Origin: Alphaproteobacteria bacterium MarineAlpha3_Bin3 | GTDB taxonomy: Bacteria; Pseudomonadota; Alphaproteobacteria; Rhodospirillales; Casp-alpha2 | Assembly (NCBI GenBank): GCA_002938075.1 | Contig: PTLK01000003.1 | Span: 1 to 32,615, forward strand | Direction of reading: 5' to 3' | Length of the DNA: 32,615 nucleotides | Part shown: piece after piece, positions 1 through 7,462 of the stretch | Layout of the letters: the number at the start of each line of letters is the position of its first letter | How positions within the stretch are numbered: position 1 is the first letter of the stretch | Notes under the pieces: model-generated | Databases searched by the model: none | Seen by the model: the letters and a program-made list of their open reading frames with translations, nothing else | Told to the model about the DNA's origin: nothing | Program-made: the position numbers and the translations under genes

Positions 1-1
1 G

Positions 2-202
2 GGCGTCCTGTTCTGCTCAAACCCGCGAGGAAACAACCAGGAAGGTTTAAGCGATGACCGCTATAGCTGCTTCTTCGATCTCGACACTTGGCGCGATTAT
101 CTCACCGCTGCCGGGTTCTTCGAGGTGCAGTGTTACTTCCGCCCCCCAGGGCTCCCGTGCCACAAGCAGCCGTGGCTGGCGACCGTTTGGCGCAAAGGCT
201 AG
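2..202 (+). CDS. SAM-dependent methyltransferase, C-terminal fragment (cut by window start)
   Basis: An open frame enters from the left edge and ends at TAG 200-202, giving the last 66 residues of a protein whose start lies outside the window. The fragment shows a beta-strand-like GVLFCSNPRG, then an aspartate-rich segment, DLDTWRDYLTAAGF, and an ending RPPGLPCHKQPWLATVWRKG. The pattern of a strand followed by 'W..YL..AGF..V...RP.G.P...QPWLA..WRK' is typical of the C-terminal part of class I SAM-dependent methyltransferases. The catalytic SAM-binding half is missing, so the substrate cannot be guessed. The gene converges on the DUF6352-like gene that ends at 419. Family call is fairly sure; function is not. 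Confidence 0.7.
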   Translation, partial: GVLFCSNPRGNNQEGLSDDRYSCFFDLDTWRDYLTAAGFFEVQCYFRPPGLPCHKQPWLATVWRKG

Positions 203-307
203 CCCCGAGGCTGGCCGGTTTCGTCGGAATGGCGTAGTTTAAACAAATAGCCTCCCCCCTGAAAGTCTCGGGGCCTTCCTCGCCTCTTGGTTCAAAAAGT
301 AGACCTT

Positions 308-334
308 TGCGTACATATGCGTACTTTTGTGTAC
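308..334. repeat. Three TGYGTAC heptamers at exact 10-bp spacing
   Basis: TGCGTAC occurs at 308-314 and 318-324, and TGTGTAC at 328-334. Start-to-start distance is exactly 10 bases each time, so the three copies lie on nearly the same face of the helix. Each contains the palindrome GTAC. This could be a binding array for a DNA-binding protein, but it sits between two gene ends rather than in an obvious promoter, so its role is unknown. Confidence 0.55.
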
Positions 335-365
335 CTTTCGGCCAGGATTTTCCATAATACCGGCC

Positions 366-397
366 GGCGGCCATTTGGCCCGGAAACCCCGGCCGCC
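366..397 (-). terminator. GC-rich hairpin, possible terminator of the DUF6352-like gene
   Basis: GGCGGCC at 366-372 is exactly complementary to GGCCGCC at 391-397, with an 18-base loop. It lies 22 bases beyond the stop codon of the minus-strand gene. No run of T follows on either strand, so it is not a classical intrinsic terminator; it may only protect a 3' end or be chance in GC-rich DNA. Confidence 0.25.
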
Positions 398-418
398 TGA
401 CCCGACTAAGCCCGGTCT

Positions 419-1462
419 CTATGACTCCCGGGCCAGCGGCAGGTTGACCAACAGGTTCTGCGGCTTCAGGCGCACCTTCTTCTCCGGCGTCATCGAAAGC
501 GCCATATAGATCGGCCGCCCGGCGATGTCGGAACGCATCTGGTTAGGGTCCTCGAATTCCATCCGGAACAGGCTCAGCACCCTTTGCATGCGGTCCTCGT
601 CGACGTCGGTGCCTTTATAGAGGTCGTTCAAAAGGGCTGAGGATTCCTTGTCAAGGCCGACATGCCAGACCCAGCGTTCGTCGGCAATCTTGCCGACCGG
701 CTGGATGGAAACGCGGGTGGCGAGGAAATGGTCGATCCAGGCCTCCAGCACCCGGCACAGCGCGTCCATCCCCGGGCGGCCGAACGAAACGTCGAGCACC
801 GTGTCGTGGCGTTCGTTGCGGTCCCAATAAATGTCGGCGGTTTCCGGCTGCAGCACGTCCAGGTCCACCTGCCTGGGCTTGACGCCGCCTTCGACCACCA
901 GTTTGCCAAGTTGGCCCATACCGCCGGTGGTCGCCAGCATCTCGACCGTCTCGGTATCGCCGAGCAGGATAGCGCCCTGCTCGATGGTGGCGTTCTGTTC
1001 GCGGAACAACAATTCGCCGGCCCTGGCCTGGAACGGATCGGTGGCCTCGTCGAGGATGTTGCAGACGATGACGTGCGCCATCTGATTGACGAACAGCCCC
1101 GGCAGGGTCACGTCGCCGGACTGAAAAAGCCCTAAGTAACAACCTTCGACGGTGCTGGCCTTAAGCAGCATATCGCGGAAGCCGAGCATGACGGTGTAGT
1201 TCTCGCGCGCGTCATCGTTCTCGATCTTCTGGATGTCGCCGTCGGCGACTTCGAGGCGGGGGTTCTCCAGCAACCTGGCGTGAAGGGCGCGTTCGGCCTC
1301 GCACGATTCGGCCACCGGCGCCAACTCGGGCCGGCCCAGGTAGGCACCGAGGAAGCCATCGGTGACCCCGAGTCGGCCCTCGTTGTCCCGTTCCAGCAAC
1401 CCGAAGCCGGAATTCGGCCACAACTCGGGGCGGATCATTCCGTCGGAGGTCAAATTGGCCAT
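419..1462 (-). CDS. DUF6352-like conserved protein
   Basis: A 347-residue soluble protein with no signal peptide or membrane helix. It resembles the alphaproteobacterial DUF6352 family: the N-terminal pattern 'LWPNSGFGLLERD..GRLGVTDGFL.AYL.RPEL', then 'SCEAERALHARLL', and the C-terminal half with 'YWDRNERHDTVLD' and 'GRPGMDALCRVLEAWIDHF'. I recognise the family from memory of such sequences; its biochemical role is unknown. The annotated ATG has no clear Shine-Dalgarno. Methionine 9 (codon at 1436-1438), just before the conserved LWPNSG, is an alternative start that would match the usual short N-terminus. It follows the DUF1244 gene with a 21-base gap, so the two are probably co-transcribed with purD or from a promoter before 1816. 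Confidence 0.6.
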   Translation of the reverse strand: MANLTSDGMIRPELWPNSGFGLLERDNEGRLGVTDGFLGAYLGRPELAPVAESCEAERALHARLLENPRLEVADGDIQKIENDDARENYTVMLGFRDMLLKASTVEGCYLGLFQSGDVTLPGLFVNQMAHVIVCNILDEATDPFQARAGELLFREQNATIEQGAILLGDTETVEMLATTGGMGQLGKLVVEGGVKPRQVDLDVLQPETADIYWDRNERHDTVLDVSFGRPGMDALCRVLEAWIDHFLATRVSIQPVGKIADERWVWHVGLDKESSALLNDLYKGTDVDEDRMQRVLSLFRMEFEDPNQMRSDIAGRPIYMALSMTPEKKVRLKPQNLLVNLPLARES

Positions 1463-1483
1463 CGGCCGGATAGCGCTCTAGGC

Positions 1484-1816
1484 CTACTTGTTGTGGCCGC
1501 TGATGGAGGCGTGCAGCGGCTTGGTGTCCTCGAACAACTGCTTCTGCTGGTCCGACGATTCGGTCTGGTACTTGTCCTTCCACTCGCCGTAGGGCATGCC
1601 GTAGACGATCTCGCGGGCTTCGTCGTAGGTCATGTCCAGGCCTCTTTCCCCGGCCGCCGCCTGGTACCATTTGGAAAGGCAGTTTCGGCAGAACCCGGCC
1701 AGGCTCATGATGTCGATGTTCTGGACGTCGGTGCGTTTGCGAAGGTGCTCGACCAGGCCGTGAAAGGCGGCCGCTTCGAGCTCGGTGCGCGTGGCGTCGT
1801 CCATGTCGGTTCCCAT
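1484..1816 (-). CDS. DUF1244 family protein
   Basis: A 110-residue protein matching the DUF1244 family of small proteobacterial proteins. The conserved core is easily seen: 'FHGLVEHLRKRTDVQNIDIMSLAGFCRNCLSKWY' (residues about 19-52, two cysteines in FCRNC) followed by 'MTYDEAREIVYGMPYGEWKDKYQ'. The family has no firmly assigned biochemical function; the paired cysteines could bind a metal, which is inference. The start at 1816 is supported by a strong Shine-Dalgarno GGGAGGAAAC ending two bases before the ATG; a second in-frame ATG lies at 1804. It lies 86 bases downstream of purD and 21 bases upstream of the DUF6352-like gene, all on the minus strand. A TATATA box at 1857-1862 could belong to a local promoter but no good -35 is present. 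Confidence 0.85.
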   Translation of the reverse strand: MGTDMDDATRTELEAAAFHGLVEHLRKRTDVQNIDIMSLAGFCRNCLSKWYQAAAGERGLDMTYDEAREIVYGMPYGEWKDKYQTESSDQQKQLFEDTKPLHASISGHNK

Positions 1817-1902
1817 GGGTTTCCTCCCTTATCTTCGGTGATTGCCGGTTGACGACTATATAAGCGACCCCGGCCCCATATGAAAGGGCGGCAACGGAAA
1901 CC

Positions 1903-3174
1903 TCAGTGGCCGACGGCCCGCCAGCCGATGTCGGAGCGGCAGAAGCCTTGCGGCCAGTCGATATAGCCGACGGCCCTGTAGGCGCGCTTCTGGGCGTCGC
2001 CGACGGTCTTTCCCAGCGCCGTCACGTTCAGCACCCGGCCGCCGTCGGCAAGGATCCTGCCATCGTCTTCGCGGGTGCCGGCATGGAATATTTCAACGTC
2101 CTTGAGGCGGCCGGCCTTGTCCAGGCCCTTGATCTCGGACCCTTTTGCGTAGGCGCCGGGATAGCCGTCGGTGGCCATGACCACGGTCAGCGCCGCGTCC
2201 TCGCGCCAATCCAAGGTGATCTCGTCGAGCCGGCCCTCGACGCAAGCGAGCAGCATCTCCAGCGCGTCGGATTTGAGCCGCATCATCATCGGCTGGCATT
2301 CCGGATCGCCGAACCGGACGTTGTATTCGATAAGTTCCGGCCCCTTTTCGGTGATCATCAGCCCAGCGTAGAGGACACCCTTGTAGGGGCGGCCGTCCGC
2401 CGCCGCGCCGCGGATGGTGGGATTGATGATTTCGTCCATGATCCGCTTTTCCATGTCGGCGGTGATCACCGGCGCCGGGGTATAGGCCCCCATGCCGCCG
2501 GTGTTGGGGCCTTCGTCACCGTCGAACACGGCCTTGTGGTCCTGGGCGGTGACCAGCGGCAGGGCGGTCTTGCCGTCGACCAGGGCGAAGAAGCTGGCCT
2601 CCTCGCCGACCAGCATTTCCTCGATTACCACTTCGGCGCCGGCCTCGCCGAAGGCGGCTTCGATCATAATGTGGTCGATGGCGGCATAGGCTTCGTTTTC
2701 GTTGCGGCACAGGATCACCCCCTTACCTGCGGCCAGGCCGTCGGCTTTGACGACGATGGGGGCGCCGTGGACGCGGATGTATTCCTTGGCCGCGTCGGGT
2801 TCGTCGAAGCGGGCGTATTCGGCGGTCGGGATCGAATACTTGGCGCACAGGTCCTTTGTCAGGCCCTTGGAGCCTTCATATTCGGCGGCCCGCGCGGTGG
2901 GGCCGAAGGCCTTGATGCCGGCGGCTTCCAGCCGGTCCACCAGCCCCGCCACCAAGGGACCTTCGGGTCCAACGACGACAAAATCGACGCCGTTGTCGTG
3001 GACGAAATCCATGATGGCGTCGAGGTCGTCGACGGTAATGGGAACGGTGATGGCGACCTGATCGATACCGGCGTTGCCCGGCGCGCAGTAAAGCTCGTCG
3101 CACTTGTCGGATTTGGCTATAGCCCAGCACAGCGAATGCTCACGCCCGCCTGATCCGATCACCAAGACCTTCAT
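1903..3174 (-). CDS. purD: Phosphoribosylamine-glycine ligase (GAR synthetase)
   Basis: PurD joins glycine to 5-phosphoribosylamine with ATP in the second step of purine synthesis. The protein starts MKVLVIGSGGREHSL, the standard N-terminus of the family, and shows the ATP-grasp signature around GDEGPNTGGMGAY and the downstream RFGDPECQ. From the chosen start it has 423 residues, the normal length. The open frame extends 20 codons further upstream, but the ATG at 3172-3174 is preferred: it begins the conserved fold and is preceded by GAAGGAAG about nine bases upstream. The gene is divergent from xseA, with only 48 bases between the two start codons. Identification is secure. Confidence 0.96.
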   Translation of the reverse strand: MKVLVIGSGGREHSLCWAIAKSDKCDELYCAPGNAGIDQVAITVPITVDDLDAIMDFVHDNGVDFVVVGPEGPLVAGLVDRLEAAGIKAFGPTARAAEYEGSKGLTKDLCAKYSIPTAEYARFDEPDAAKEYIRVHGAPIVVKADGLAAGKGVILCRNENEAYAAIDHIMIEAAFGEAGAEVVIEEMLVGEEASFFALVDGKTALPLVTAQDHKAVFDGDEGPNTGGMGAYTPAPVITADMEKRIMDEIINPTIRGAAADGRPYKGVLYAGLMITEKGPELIEYNVRFGDPECQPMMMRLKSDALEMLLACVEGRLDEITLDWREDAALTVVMATDGYPGAYAKGSEIKGLDKAGRLKDVEIFHAGTREDDGRILADGGRVLNVTALGKTVGDAQKRAYRAVGYIDWPQGFCRSDIGWRAVGH

Positions 3175-3222
3175 GGATTTCGCTTCCTTCTGTAACTCCT
3201 GAGTATCATACATACTGTAATC
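3175..3222. promoter_or_regulatory. Short divergent promoter region between purD and xseA
   Basis: Only 48 bases separate the divergent starts. They contain the purD Shine-Dalgarno and an AT-rich patch (TATCATACATACTGTA) that could supply -10 elements in both directions. TTACAG occurs twice on the minus strand, with 26 bases between the starts of the copies. The -35 boxes would have to lie inside the opposite coding region or the opposite leader. xseA has no recognisable ribosome binding site here, so its message may carry a very short leader. Confidence 0.35.
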
Positions 3223-4704
3223 ATGAGCGATCATCCATCTAGCATTGCCGAAGATTCAGGCTCGGGCCTTGACGCCGATCAAAGCCCCCCGATCCTGACC
3301 GTGGGAGAGATTTCGGCGCTGCTGAAACGCACCGTCGAGGAGACTTTCCCCCGGGTCCGGGTCCGCGGCGAGATTTCCCGGTGCACGCGGGCGGCCTCGG
3401 GACATCTGTATCTGACGCTCAAGGACGAGGACGCGGTGCTAGACGGGGTGTGCTGGCGCGGCACGGCGGCGCGCCTAAGTCTCGATCCCGAAATCGGCAT
3501 GGAGGTGGTGGCGACGGGAAGGCTCTCCACCTACAGCCAACGCTCCAGCTATCAGCTTGTCGTCGACGCCCTGGAACTGGCGGGCGTTGGGGCGTTGCTG
3601 AAGCTCCTGGAGGAGCGGCGAAAGAAGCTGGCGGCGGAGGGCCTGTTCGATCCCGAGGCCAAGAAGCCGCTGCCGTTCCTGCCCGACGTCATCGGTGTCG
3701 TCACCTCGGAAACCGGCGCCGTGATCCGCGACATCCTGCACCGGCTTGATGACCGCTTTCCCCGCCGTGTGCTGTTATGGCCGGTGACGGTACAGGGCGA
3801 CAAGGCGGCGGCCGAGATCGCCGCCGCCATCGAAGGCTTCAACCGGATTTCCCCCAGGGACAGTGTTCCCCGGCCGGACCTGCTGATCGTCGCCCGGGGC
3901 GGCGGCAGCCTCGAGGACCTGATGGCCTTCAACGAGGAAATCGTCGTCCGTGCCGCGGCGGCAAGCGCCATCCCGCTGATTTCAGCGGTCGGGCACGAAA
4001 CCGACACCACGCTGATCGATTTCGCCGCCGATGAACGCGCCCCGACGCCGAGCGCGGCCGCCGAGATAGCGGTGCCGGTCCGGGCCGAGCTTTTGGCCCT
4101 GGTGGAAGACCTGGGCGCACGGCTGGTCGGCGCGGTGGGACGGCTATTGCAGGACGGCCGTACCCGCCTCGAGGGCCTGGCCCGGGGCCTGCCCGATTTA
4201 CGCCGGCTGACGGAAGAACTGGTGCAGCGGCTCGACGACTGGACCGACAGGCTGATCAACGCCTTCGGCTTCGGCATGGAAAACCGGCGCGCGGACCTGG
4301 CCCGGCTGGCGGCCGAAATCCCCAAGCCGCAACAGCAAATCAACCACGCCAAGGGTCTGTTGAAGCGTGAGGCCCGGGCGCTGAAGGCGGCCGCCAAGGC
4401 GGTCCTCACCGAACGCCGGCAGGCTCTGCAACAGGCCGCCGCCCTGTTGCAGAGCTTCTCTTATCAACGGGTCCTGGAGCGAGGGTTCGTTCTGGTTTCC
4501 GACGCCGCCGATCAACCCCTCGATTCCGTCGCCAAGCTCAGCCCCGGCTTGGGCGTCCGGCTCGGCTTCCACGATGGCAGCGCCAAGGCGACGGTGGATG
4601 AGGTCGGCGGTAAGGCTGGCAAAAGAAAAAAACCGGCCCGAAAATTCGGCACCTCCAAGCCGAAAGCCAAAACCGGCGACGCCCGCCAGGGGAAATTGCT
4701 TTGA
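3223..4704 (+). CDS. xseA: Exodeoxyribonuclease VII large subunit
   Basis: XseA is the large, catalytic subunit of exonuclease VII, which degrades single-stranded DNA together with XseB (not in this window). Visible parts are the N-terminal OB-fold domain (about residues 22-120, with 'LTVGEISALLKRTVEETFP', 'VRGEIS' and 'GHLYLTLKDE') and the catalytic domain with 'IGVVTSETGAVIRDI', 'DLLIVARGGGSLEDLMAFNEE', 'ISAVGHETDTTLIDFAAD' and 'APTPSAAAE'. A long helical coiled region follows, then the C-terminal 'SYQRVLERGFVLV' strand. The lysine-rich tail (KRKKPARKFGTSKPKAK) is an extension seen in some relatives. At 493 residues the length is normal. The stop codon overlaps the TTG start of the next gene. 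Confidence 0.96.
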   Translation: MSDHPSSIAEDSGSGLDADQSPPILTVGEISALLKRTVEETFPRVRVRGEISRCTRAASGHLYLTLKDEDAVLDGVCWRGTAARLSLDPEIGMEVVATGRLSTYSQRSSYQLVVDALELAGVGALLKLLEERRKKLAAEGLFDPEAKKPLPFLPDVIGVVTSETGAVIRDILHRLDDRFPRRVLLWPVTVQGDKAAAEIAAAIEGFNRISPRDSVPRPDLLIVARGGGSLEDLMAFNEEIVVRAAAASAIPLISAVGHETDTTLIDFAADERAPTPSAAAEIAVPVRAELLALVEDLGARLVGAVGRLLQDGRTRLEGLARGLPDLRRLTEELVQRLDDWTDRLINAFGFGMENRRADLARLAAEIPKPQQQINHAKGLLKREARALKAAAKAVLTERRQALQQAAALLQSFSYQRVLERGFVLVSDAADQPLDSVAKLSPGLGVRLGFHDGSAKATVDEVGGKAGKRKKPARKFGTSKPKAKTGDARQGKLL

Positions 4705-5543
4705 CGAGGTGGCGTCGGGGGAGGTGCTGGGGGGCCCTGGGCGTTGTCCTGGCCTGCTGGTTTCCGGGCATCGCCGCCGCCGGCAGCCTTTCCCTCGACG
4801 GGCCCTGGGTCCAGGGCGGGTTGGTGATCGGCACCACCGAGCCGGGGGCCAAGGTCTTCGTCGACGGCCGGTCCGTCCGGGTGTCTGCGGGGGGCGTGTT
4901 TCTGATCGGGTTCGGCCGCGACGCCAAGGCCGCCCTGAGCCTTCGCATCGTCCATCCCGACGGGTCGGCCACTGATAAGTCCCTAAGCGTTGCCCGCCGG
5001 GACTATCCTGAGCAACGGATCGACGGCCTGCCCGACCGCCAGGTAACGCCGTCGCCCGAAGACCTGAAGCGGATCAAGGCCGACAACGCCAAGATCGCCA
5101 AGGTCCGTGTCCGCGATTCCGACCGGGCCGATTTCACCTCAGGTTTCGCTTGGCCGGCCCGAGGGCCGGTGTCGAGCGTTTTCGGCAGCCGCCGCATCCT
5201 CAACGGCAAACCGAGGCGCCCCCATAACGGCGTCGACGTGGCGGCGCCCCGGGGGTCGACCATCGCCGCTGCCGCCGACGGGGTAGTGGCGTTGACGCAT
5301 CCGGACATGTTCTTTACCGGCAAGACGGTGATGATCGACCACGGCCACGGGCTGTCGTCGGTCTATGTGCACATGGACGATATCCTGGTCGCCGACGGCC
5401 AGCGGGTAAAAAAGGGAACGCCTATCGGCATTGTCGGCAAGACCGGGCGCGTGACCGGCCCCCACCTGCATTGGGGGGTGAGCCTATTCGGCACCCACCT
5501 GGACCCGGCGCTACTGGCCGCGCCGATGGAAGGCGTCCGTTGA
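4701..5543 (+). CDS. Exported M23 family metallopeptidase (LytM-type)
   Basis: A 280-residue exported protein. The N-terminus MTRWRRGR plus a hydrophobic stretch and 'GIAAAGS' is a signal peptide with cleavage near residue 27. Residues about 32-95 form a small beta-rich domain; residues about 150-275 are the LytM/M23 domain. The zinc ligands are present: H175 and D179 in HNGVD, H257 in HLHWG, with H255 and H224 as supporting catalytic histidines. A complete set of ligands suggests an active peptidoglycan endopeptidase in the periplasm rather than a degenerate activator. The start is TTG, whose last bases form the xseA stop (TTGA overlap), so translation is probably coupled to xseA. No better start is available upstream of the signal peptide. 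Confidence 0.9.
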   Translation: MTRWRRGRCWGALGVVLACWFPGIAAAGSLSLDGPWVQGGLVIGTTEPGAKVFVDGRSVRVSAGGVFLIGFGRDAKAALSLRIVHPDGSATDKSLSVARRDYPEQRIDGLPDRQVTPSPEDLKRIKADNAKIAKVRVRDSDRADFTSGFAWPARGPVSSVFGSRRILNGKPRRPHNGVDVAAPRGSTIAAAADGVVALTHPDMFFTGKTVMIDHGHGLSSVYVHMDDILVADGQRVKKGTPIGIVGKTGRVTGPHLHWGVSLFGTHLDPALLAAPMEGVR

Positions 5544-5544
5544 A

Positions 5545-5569
5545 GGAAACGGGAGTCCCGGCTGTTTCC
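5545..5569. terminator. Hairpin between convergent genes, possible bidirectional terminator
   Basis: GGAAAC at 5545-5550 pairs exactly with GTTTCC at 5564-5569; the interior GGGAGTCCC can fold further. The arms extend by two A-T pairs past one bulged base. It sits in the 33-base gap between the convergent M23 and lpxL stop codons. There is no T tract, so termination efficiency is uncertain. Confidence 0.35.
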
Positions 5570-5576
5570 CTTGCCG

Positions 5577-6485
5577 TCAGTCCGGCCACCGGTTATGTAG
5601 CCACAGCCACTGTTCGGGCGTATCCCGGATCCATTGTTCGAGTATGGCATTGACCTGGGCCATGTTGGCAGCGACGTCGGCCTGACGGTCACCGGTCTTG
5701 ACCAGTTCCAGCGGCGGATAAATCAATAACCTGAAATACGCGCCCTTGAGGCGTTCGACCCGCGCCGGTACCACCGGGCAGTCATAGCGCAACGCCAGTT
5801 CGGCCAGCGCCGGCGCCGTCATCACGTCGCGGCCGAAAAACGGCACCGGGATGCCGTCGTTCATCTTCTGGTCGACCATCATGGCAATGTGCCTGTTGTC
5901 CTCGAGGGACCTCAGCAACACCCGGGCGCCAGCCGAGCCCTTGGGGATCAAGGCGCCTTCGACGGCGGCGCGGCCGTGTTGATAGAGCCATTCCACCAGC
6001 CGGTTGTTGGCTTCCCGGTAGACCCGGTCCAACGGCACGCCGCGCTGGGTAGCGCCAAGGGACAGGATTTCCCAGTTGGCGATATGGCCGGAAAAGAAAA
6101 TGCCGCCACGGCCGTCATCCCTGAGCAGGTCCGCGTATTCGAAGCCGGAGACCTCGACCCGCCCCTCCGGGTCATAGACGTTGATCTCGCCCAAATGGGG
6201 ATATTCCGCCGCCAACCGGCCCAGGTTGTCCCACATGGCGCGGACGATGGTGGCGATCTCGGCCGGCGATTTTTCCGGAAAGGCGGCGCTCAGGTTCTTC
6301 ACCGCCCGGGCCGATACCGGAATGTGGGGGCCCACGGTGCGGCCCAGCCAGCCCCCCAAGGCCGAGGCCATGTCGATCGACAGAACCCGCATCAGGCTAT
6401 AGACCACCAACGCCGCCGCCGCCTCAAGGGGGTGAAAGAGGTAACGGTTAAGGGGTTTCGGTAGTTTGGGCATAGCGGGCGTCAA
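5577..6485 (-). CDS. lpxL: Lipid A late acyltransferase (LpxL/HtrB family)
   Basis: This inner-membrane enzyme of the LpxL/HtrB family adds a secondary acyl chain to Kdo2-lipid IVA. Seen are a hydrophobic N-terminal segment (about residues 20-40), the HX4E catalytic motif H134-IANW-E139 in 'FSGHIANWE', and downstream 'GSAGARVLL', 'MMVDQKMNDGIPVPFFGRD' and 'P.QWLWLHNRWP', all typical. Length of 302 residues is normal. The first codon is TTG overlapping the lpxK stop (TTGA); an ATG four codons later (6471-6473) is an alternative start. It is the last gene of the envelope cluster, directly coupled to lpxK. Which acyl position it modifies cannot be told from sequence. Confidence 0.87.
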   Translation of the reverse strand: MTPAMPKLPKPLNRYLFHPLEAAAALVVYSLMRVLSIDMASALGGWLGRTVGPHIPVSARAVKNLSAAFPEKSPAEIATIVRAMWDNLGRLAAEYPHLGEINVYDPEGRVEVSGFEYADLLRDDGRGGIFFSGHIANWEILSLGATQRGVPLDRVYREANNRLVEWLYQHGRAAVEGALIPKGSAGARVLLRSLEDNRHIAMMVDQKMNDGIPVPFFGRDVMTAPALAELALRYDCPVVPARVERLKGAYFRLLIYPPLELVKTGDRQADVAANMAQVNAILEQWIRDTPEQWLWLHNRWPD

Positions 6486-7462
6486 TCATCAAAAAGCGGC
6501 CGCAAAACCGCGTCCAGGGACGCTTCGTCCGCCCATTGCAGTGTGATTGTCAAGACCCGGATGCTATCACGTTCGTTTTCGGGCAGCCGTTGAAAGTCCT
6601 TCTCGGTGGTCACCAGGGCAGCCTTCTTTTCCCCCGCTTCGGTCTTGAGACCCCGGATGTCGCCCGCCGAATAGGGGCCATGGTCGCGAAAGGCGTGCAC
6701 GTCAACGACGTTGCAACCGATTCTCCTGAGGGTGTCGAAAAACTTCTCCGGCGACCCGATGCCAGCGAAGGCAATCACGGGGTTGCCCTTCAAGCCCTTG
6801 GCCTCCGGCCCCGGTTCGACGCCGGCTTTGAGGACCGGAAGGCCGGCGGTCAAAACATCGGGCCGGTTGGCGATGCCCGCCTCGTCTTCTCCGATCACCA
6901 CCAGGGCACCGGTGCGGCCCAAAGCCGGGGCCACCGGTTCGCGCAAGGGGCCAGCCGGGATCATGCGGCCGTTGCCAAAACCGAAACCGCCATCGACGAC
7001 CAACAGCGATAGGTCCTTTACCACCGAGGGGTTCTGAAACCCATCGTCCATGATGATGAGGTCGGTGCCTTCGGCGGCGGCGCGGACGCCCAAGGTCCGG
7101 TCACGGGAAATCCAGGTCGGCGCGGCGGCGGCCAATAGCAGGGCTTCATCGCCGACGTCAACCGCCCGGTGAGAATCTGGATCGACCCGAAGTGGTCCGG
7201 TTTGGGAACCGCCGTAGCCGCGGCTGAGGAAATGCACCTTTCGTCCCTGGTCCATCAATCGCTTACCCAGGCTCAACGTCACCGGTGTCTTGCCGGCCCC
7301 ACCGGCGACCAGGTTGCCGACGCAGAGTACCGGAACCGCCGCCTTGAAGGGATTTGCCAAGGTCAACCGGAGACGGGTCGCCAGGCCGTAACCCCAACCC
7401 AACGGCGTCAGAAACGCGCCCAAGGGGCTGCCCTTCCGGCGCCAGAATTCAGGCGCCCGCAT
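6482..7462 (-). CDS. lpxK: Tetraacyldisaccharide 4'-kinase
   Basis: LpxK phosphorylates the 4' position of the lipid A disaccharide at the inner membrane. The start is placed at ATG 7460-7462 (MRAPEFWRRKG), as in the family, with GGAAGGACG upstream; the reading frame is open another 57 codons into waaA but that part has no family resemblance. From this start the protein has 326 residues. The P-loop 'AGGAGKTP' is at about residues 53-60, and the 'MDDGFQN' catalytic motif at about 138-144. 'NGRMIPAGPLREP' is also typical. The gene overlaps waaA by 14 bases and lpxL by 4 bases, which argues for one transcript with coupled translation. Confidence 0.95.
   Translation of the reverse strand: MRAPEFWRRKGSPLGAFLTPLGWGYGLATRLRLTLANPFKAAVPVLCVGNLVAGGAGKTPVTLSLGKRLMDQGRKVHFLSRGYGGSQTGPLRVDPDSHRAVDVGDEALLLAAAAPTWISRDRTLGVRAAAEGTDLIIMDDGFQNPSVVKDLSLLVVDGGFGFGNGRMIPAGPLREPVAPALGRTGALVVIGEDEAGIANRPDVLTAGLPVLKAGVEPGPEAKGLKGNPVIAFAGIGSPEKFFDTLRRIGCNVVDVHAFRDHGPYSAGDIRGLKTEAGEKKAALVTTEKDFQRLPENERDSIRVLTITLQWADEASLDAVLRPLFDD

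Larger units (their letters stand above)
203..418. other. Intergenic region between convergent genes
   Basis: This 216-base gap separates two convergent stop codons. It holds a phased set of three heptamers (308-334) and a GC-rich inverted repeat (366-397). No credible coding frame is seen: the minus-strand frame over 102-374 runs through the methyltransferase gene and looks like a shadow. No tRNA-like cloverleaf was recognised. Confidence 0.6.

Noticed and set aside
102..374. Minus-strand open frame over the left intergenic region
   Set aside because: It runs antisense through the clear methyltransferase 3' end, has no family resemblance and no ribosome binding site.
1906..3153. 415-codon open frame antisense to purD
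   Set aside because: The purD frame is a certain match; the opposite frame is an open shadow caused by high GC at third positions.
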